A stretch of DNA of 22,592 nucleotides from a virus, in the IMG/VR virus record IMGVR_UViG_3300031841_000888, positions 1-22,592 of that record. One strand, given 5' to 3'. A program made the translations under genes and the position numbers. The notes under the pieces were generated by a model that saw only the letters and a program-made list of their open reading frames with translations, searched no databases and had not been told where the DNA came from. Numbering within the stretch: the stretch's first letter is position 1; every line of letters starts with the position of its first letter. This document shows, one piece after another, positions 21,418-22,592 of this stretch.

Positions 21418-21595
21418 CTGGGCTTTCCTTGTTTTTGCCCAGAGCTTTTTGTACTGTTTTAGTTTCGTAGATACGGATACCTGTCCAGACAAGGGTAAAC
21501 AAAGCCGCTAGCGGCGGCAATACCTCGCCAATCGTTCCTACAACTGTTACCACACTAACCGCATCTACTAATGTTTTAGTGCTTTCAGTAGTCAT
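21407..21595 (-). CDS. Small membrane protein (62 aa), holin candidate
   Basis: Start ATG 21595 with AAGGT 9 bases upstream; a GTG at 21604 would add three residues. Contains a hydrophobic stretch (about residues 11-38, DAVSVVTVVGTIGEVLPPLAALFTLVW) followed by IRIYETKTVQKALGK, a motif I recall from small phage membrane proteins. It could be an additional holin or pinholin. It overlaps the following gene by 11 bases. Confidence 0.55.
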   Translation of the reverse strand: MTTESTKTLVDAVSVVTVVGTIGEVLPPLAALFTLVWTGIRIYETKTVQKALGKNKESPDDS

Positions 21596-21613
21596 GTCAT
21601 TCACACCTTGTCC

Positions 21614-22465
21614 TTACTGCGCATAATACAGCTTTCCTGCATCTATTAAAGTGCTATTAGTATTACTGGAAATGGTATTAAGGTATTGAGCAATTTTAAT
21701 TGTTCCTGTATTGCCCCAATCTTGTACATTCCACGTCATTGGAAGACGCAAATAAATTGTATCTCCAATTACCACAGGAGAAGATGTTTCCATATAAAGA
21801 TAGGGTGCGCCAGTGGATTGAGTAATACTAGACCCTCCACTAGGAAGTTGCGTAGAGTATGCGGTATAGTTAGATCCGTTTGCCATACCTGTGTTTGTAG
21901 AGCCTGTCCCGCCGCTATGAAAATTCCATCTTTCCGATGTTCCACTACTTGAAGTCGGGGTTGTATTTAATGACGTGTAAGATAGCAGTGATGGATTTGC
22001 GGTTGCGCTAACGCCTGCGGTACTTGTGCCACTAAAAATAGAGTACAACTGCGTTCCCGTGGTATTACCGCTTGATCCCACAAAAGTACTGTTAGGCCCG
22101 TAATATTGAGCCGCCGCAATAGAGTAGTCATGATAATACGCCGCCTGTGGGCCTTTAACGGTTAGTCCTATATAAAGTGTTGTGTTAGTTTGACTAAGAA
22201 TAGGAGTAGTAATTTCAAGAATACGATAGCCCGCAGTAGAGTTATTTGTAGTAGTAAGCTCACCACCCGGAGTAAAAGATGTTAGCGTATTAGCCGTCAA
22301 CGTAATAGTGTCTGTAAAAATAAGCGGCGCAATGTATGCAGGCCATGTACCATTATCTCTTCTCCGAAAAGCTTCATTTAAGCTCCAGATACCCGGCGCT
22401 GTAGTTCCGCTTTGGGTTGTTGACGGGTTATGCCCAATAAACCCACCGTTGTCTCTATGCGTCAT
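21614..22465 (-). CDS. Tail fibre / receptor-binding protein
   Basis: 283 residues, starting MTHRDNGGFIGHNPSTTQSG then APGIWSLNEAFRRRDNGTWP. The G-F-I-G...WSL-x-E...GTWP pattern is typical of phage fibre N-termini. The rest is rich in Ser/Thr/Asn/Gly with little charge and likely beta structure (TTNNSTAGYRILEITTP, SSSGTSERWNFHSGG). It would be a beta-sandwich receptor-binding tip. GAGGA lies 6 bases before the start. The adjacent partial gene may be its partner. Confidence 0.7.
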   Translation of the reverse strand: MTHRDNGGFIGHNPSTTQSGTTAPGIWSLNEAFRRRDNGTWPAYIAPLIFTDTITLTANTLTSFTPGGELTTTNNSTAGYRILEITTPILSQTNTTLYIGLTVKGPQAAYYHDYSIAAAQYYGPNSTFVGSSGNTTGTQLYSIFSGTSTAGVSATANPSLLSYTSLNTTPTSSSGTSERWNFHSGGTGSTNTGMANGSNYTAYSTQLPSGGSSITQSTGAPYLYMETSSPVVIGDTIYLRLPMTWNVQDWGNTGTIKIAQYLNTISSNTNSTLIDAGKLYYAQ

Positions 22466-22592
22466 CGTATTCCTCGTATACTATAGTAACATCAACTCCG
22501 GTAGTATCAGCGGCGGCTAGTAAAGATCTTGAACCTTCAGGCATATAAAGAGGCGTTTCTCGATCTATGGCTACAAGAGTAGCTTTTGCAGG
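22455..22592 (-). CDS. C-terminal part of an unidentified leftward gene
   Basis: The frame is open from the window edge and ends with TAG at 22457-22455, giving 45 residues (PAKATLVAIDRETPLYMPEG...VTIVYEEYDDA) with an acidic end. It overlaps the next gene start by 11 bases, the same style as other joins in this operon. No family is recognised from this fragment; it may be a tail-associated protein. Confidence 0.75.
   Translation of the reverse strand, partial: PAKATLVAIDRETPLYMPEGSRSLLAAADTTGVDVTIVYEEYDDA

Noticed and set aside
22308-22520. Plus-strand 70-codon ORF at the right edge
   Set aside because: Antisense to the tail fibre gene and overlapping the next partial gene; no ribosome site.
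1-22592. CRISPR arrays, insertion sequences or transposons
   Set aside because: No regularly spaced direct repeats with spacers, no transposase-like gene and no terminal inverted repeats were seen.

Overview
The window looks like part of the genome of a lytic, tailed, short-tailed (podovirus-like) double-stranded DNA phage, probably marine, infecting a Gram-negative bacterium. The evidence is a T7-style replication set (primase-helicase, family A DNA polymerase, gp2.5-like single-strand binding protein, separate 5'-3' exonuclease), a class I ribonucleotide reductase pair, T7-like tail tube and internal virion proteins, tail fibres and a 3-TM holin. Genes are packed with 1-30 base overlaps (often ATGA or TAATG) and nearly all have Shine-Dalgarno sites. 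No integrase, repressor, terminase, portal, capsid gene or RNA polymerase is visible. The host is not determined; the marine guess rests on resemblance to recalled marine phage proteins, not on a search.

Layout. (1) 18-405 is non-coding and looks like an origin and control region between divergent genes. It has an AT-rich stretch, seven DnaA-box-like 9-mers (170-274), four GGGACTG-type repeats at about 22-bp spacing (305-398), promoters facing both ways, and a T7-promoter-like core just before the first rightward gene. A leftward gene appears to start at base 17 and leave the window. (2) 406-1646 holds a small zinc-ribbon protein and five small overlapping ORFs of unknown function. (3) 1646-7089 is the rightward DNA replication and recombination block, interrupted by a tRNA-Cys(GCA) with its own strong extended -10 promoter. 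(4) 7108-10448 is the nucleotide block: nrdA, a 56-codon embedded gene, nrdB and small accessory genes, closed by a rho-independent terminator. (5) 10485-22592 is all leftward and encodes virion and lysis proteins. Reading in the direction of transcription (from 22592 down), it has tail fibre, small membrane proteins, holin, small basic proteins, head-tail and tail-tube proteins, tail fibres, a cupin-like protein and three internal virion/ejection-type proteins.

The early (rightward) and virion (leftward) arms converge on the terminator near 10475 and may diverge from the origin region if the genome map is circular or terminally redundant. The replication block makes and processes DNA, RNR supplies dNTPs, and the leftward block builds tail, fibres and ejection proteins and lyses the cell. 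Host sigma70-type RNA polymerase is the likely reader of most promoters seen, because the 9-mer TGGTATAAT (extended -10) occurs five times, four of them intergenic.

The most unusual part is the compact DnaA-box cluster, which would imply use (or capture) of the host initiator DnaA by a phage that also has its own T7-like replisome.
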